This document shows, piece after piece, positions 31,014 to 32,202 of a stretch of 32,202 bases of DNA; positions within the stretch are counted from its first letter, which is position 1; every line of letters starts with the position of its first letter. Both the position numbers and the translations under genes were made by a program. The stretch lies in contig CANGGA010000001.1 in the NCBI GenBank assembly GCA_947453285.1, positions 1 to 32,202 of the forward strand. The letters are read 5' to 3'. The notes beneath the pieces were generated by a model. That model did not search any database and was not told the DNA's origin. It saw only the letters and a list, made by a program, of their open reading frames with translations. The DNA comes from Microbacteriaceae bacterium. Lineage in GTDB: Bacteria > Actinomycetota > Actinomycetes > Actinomycetales > Microbacteriaceae.

Positions 31014-31463
31014 ATGACAAAAAACGCCAAGTTCGGCGCAGCTTTCATGGCATTGCTAACCCTGGTCTATACCGGGTTGCTCGCCAACACCGCAATCACC
31101 CTGCTTTTGCTCGAAGAGCCACTAGCCAAGGTCATGGGCGCGCTGATCTTTATTTTTCCCGTTCTGGCTATCTGGGTCACCATCCGTGAATTTATTTTTG
31201 GCAGCCAAATCGAGAAACTCGCTGCCAAGATCGAACGCGAGGGCAAGTGGCCACACTTCGATTTTGAGCTTCGCCCAAGCGGACGCCCAACTCGCCAATC
31301 GGCCGATCGAGTTTTCAACTCTTATGCGAAGGCGACAATCGCCGAACCCGAGAGCGTGCATGCCTGGTTCTCGCTTGGCCTTGCCTATGACGCTGCCGGT
31401 GATCGCAAACGCGCCCGTGCGGCAATGCGAAAGGCCCTGGCGCTTTTTCGCACCAAGGCCTAA
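31014..31463 (+). CDS. Small membrane protein with C-terminal TPR-like helices
   Basis: The 149-residue protein has two hydrophobic segments (about 8-30 and 36-59) followed by a cytosolic part. Its C-terminus, VHAWFSLGLAYDAAGDRKRARAAMRKALALF, cut here only for description, fits one tetratricopeptide repeat: positions W, LG, Y, G, A and A match the TPR consensus. It starts 17 nt after dapB, so it may be co-transcribed. Such proteins are found downstream of dapB in other Microbacteriaceae, from recollection. No specific function can be assigned; a membrane-tethered protein-interaction role is only suggested by the TPR. It converges with the DUF4395 gene, 17 nt apart, with no visible terminator between them. 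Confidence 0.7.
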   Translation: MTKNAKFGAAFMALLTLVYTGLLANTAITLLLLEEPLAKVMGALIFIFPVLAIWVTIREFIFGSQIEKLAAKIEREGKWPHFDFELRPSGRPTRQSADRVFNSYAKATIAEPESVHAWFSLGLAYDAAGDRKRARAAMRKALALFRTKA

Positions 31464-31480
31464 CGTAGGCAACTGGTTAG

Positions 31481-31936
31481 CTAGCCACGGATGATTCCCG
31501 CGCGGCGAAGCCCAAGGTAAATCTGGCAGCCGAGGCAATAACCGAAGTATGCCTGCAGGGTTGAGGCCGCAAAGAGTGCGGCGGCTGCAATCGCGATTCC
31601 GAACGGAACAGCAAGTGCCGCGAGCACGAAACCGATAGAGGTCACGAAAAGGCCGACCAGTTGCGCGAACCGCGGTGGGCGAGCATCCTCGAGTTCTTTT
31701 GGTGCCGATAGACGCGGGCGAACCACAGTCTTGTAGAGAATGCCAAATGGGTGCTTGGTATTGCCAAACAGCGTGCCCCAAAAGAACGAGAACCAAACAA
31801 TCGAAAGAATGGCCAGCGCGGTTGGTTCAGTCGACTTGTCGAGTGCCAAGAAGAAAACGATGATGCTAAATACATTGGTGATGGCAGCGCCGAATCGTGG
31901 GCCGCGCGGGTCAATCTGTTCGATTTGCTTGCTCAT
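31481..31936 (-). CDS. DUF4395 membrane protein with CxxC motif
   Basis: This 151-residue protein starts MSKQIEQIDPRGPRFGAAIT, the characteristic N-terminus of DUF4395, and ends with FGYCLGCQIYLGLRR, where the CLGC pair sits at the end of the last membrane segment. Four hydrophobic segments (about 16-32, 41-58, 89-107 and 112-132) are present. Its ATG overlaps the stop of the upstream thioredoxin-like gene by one base (TAATG), so the two are translationally coupled. The pairing of a membrane CxxC protein with a thioredoxin suggests passing electrons or thiols across the membrane, but no activity of DUF4395 is established here. Confidence 0.85.
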   Translation of the reverse strand: MSKQIEQIDPRGPRFGAAITNVFSIIVFFLALDKSTEPTALAILSIVWFSFFWGTLFGNTKHPFGILYKTVVRPRLSAPKELEDARPPRFAQLVGLFVTSIGFVLAALAVPFGIAIAAAALFAASTLQAYFGYCLGCQIYLGLRRAGIIRG

Positions 31937-32202
31937 TAGATTGTGAAGTGTCCTATCTCATCTTGAATGGTCTCGGCCTTAGCGGCACCGCCGATTCGCG
32001 AGGTAACGCGACCGGTGTGATCTAACACCAGGGTGGTTGGGGTTTGCAGAATGTGAAACTTCTTCGCCAAATCGAGGCGGTTCGTGATGTCGACTTCGAT
32101 GTGCAGAATGTCGTCGCTGTGAGCCTCAAGGTCTCGAAACAGTCGTGCTGTCTGAACGCACTGCGAACACATTTCGCTGGAGAACTGCAAGAAAGTAACT
32201 CG
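31936..32202 (-). CDS. Thioredoxin-family protein (N-terminus beyond the window)
   Basis: The visible C-terminal 88 residues contain VTFLQFSSEMCSQC, a thioredoxin active site with the CSQC redox pair, then VDITNRLDLAKKFHILQTPT with the conserved cis-proline (QTPT), and GRVTSRIGGAA. The reading frame continues through the right edge (32202), so the start and any signal peptide or membrane anchor are outside the window. The TTG at 32190 is internal, not a start. It is a cysteine-based thiol-disulfide oxidoreductase fold. Coupling to the DUF4395 gene suggests a joint redox role at the membrane. Confidence 0.85.
   Translation of the reverse strand, partial: RVTFLQFSSEMCSQCVQTARLFRDLEAHSDDILHIEVDITNRLDLAKKFHILQTPTTLVLDHTGRVTSRIGGAAKAETIQDEIGHFTI

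Noticed and set aside
31122..31796. 224-codon minus-strand frame across the TPR-like gene and DUF4395
   Set aside because: It overlaps two better-supported genes, is out of frame with DUF4395, and resembles no family.
1..32202. CRISPR arrays, tRNA or rRNA genes, insertion sequences, integrases, toxin-antitoxin pairs
   Set aside because: None was found: there are no spaced direct repeats of CRISPR type, no cloverleaf-like CCA-proximal motifs noticed, and no transposase or integrase motifs.

Overview
The window reads as a chromosomal segment of an actinobacterium, most likely a small-genome member of the Microbacteriaceae (Rhodoluna/Aquiluna-like freshwater type). This assignment is inferred. 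It rests on the gene order dxr-rip-ispG-proS-nusA-ylxR-infB-rbfA-truB ... ribF-rpsO-pnp-pepR-dapB, the actinobacterial form of IF2 with a Gly/Pro-rich linker, moderate GC content, tightly packed genes, frequent GTG/TTG starts and many apparently leaderless starts. No rRNA or tRNA genes, CRISPR arrays, insertion sequences or prophage genes were seen.

Region 1 (1-8037) is accessory metabolism. It opens with the C-terminus of an aldehyde dehydrogenase of the gamma-aminobutyraldehyde type, followed by a 33-bp tandem repeat that spans its stop codon. Next come a stand-alone FtsK/SpoIIIE-type ATPase and a convergent alanine dehydrogenase; their coding regions overlap by 173 nt. A complete polyamine ABC transporter (potD-potA-potB-potC) follows, closed by a strong bidirectional terminator and a convergent GABA aminotransferase. 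Together these suggest putrescine uptake and conversion through GABA to succinate semialdehyde.

Region 2 (8087-18974) is housekeeping: MEP isoprenoid genes (dxr, ispG), a site-2 protease, prolyl-tRNA synthetase, and the transcription/translation group nusA-ylxR-infB-rbfA-truB. The infB leader has a hairpin that covers part of the ribosome binding site, with a competing alternative pairing. rimP, often found just before nusA, is absent there.

Region 3 (18967-24974) is a phosphate-uptake block between truB and ribF, flanked by two small membrane proteins. pstC-pstA-pstB is followed by a separately controlled pstS and a diverged PstS-like lipoprotein. Direct repeats with 11-bp spacing, resembling PHO boxes, precede both pstC and pstS. 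PstS has a signal peptide but no lipobox. The adjacent paralogue has a lipobox but has lost the recognisable phosphate-binding motifs. This pair is the most unusual feature of the window.

Region 4 (24985-32202) holds ribF, rpsO, a structured pnp leader, pnp, an M16 peptidase, dapB, a small membrane/TPR protein, and an opposing DUF4395-thioredoxin pair that runs off the window.
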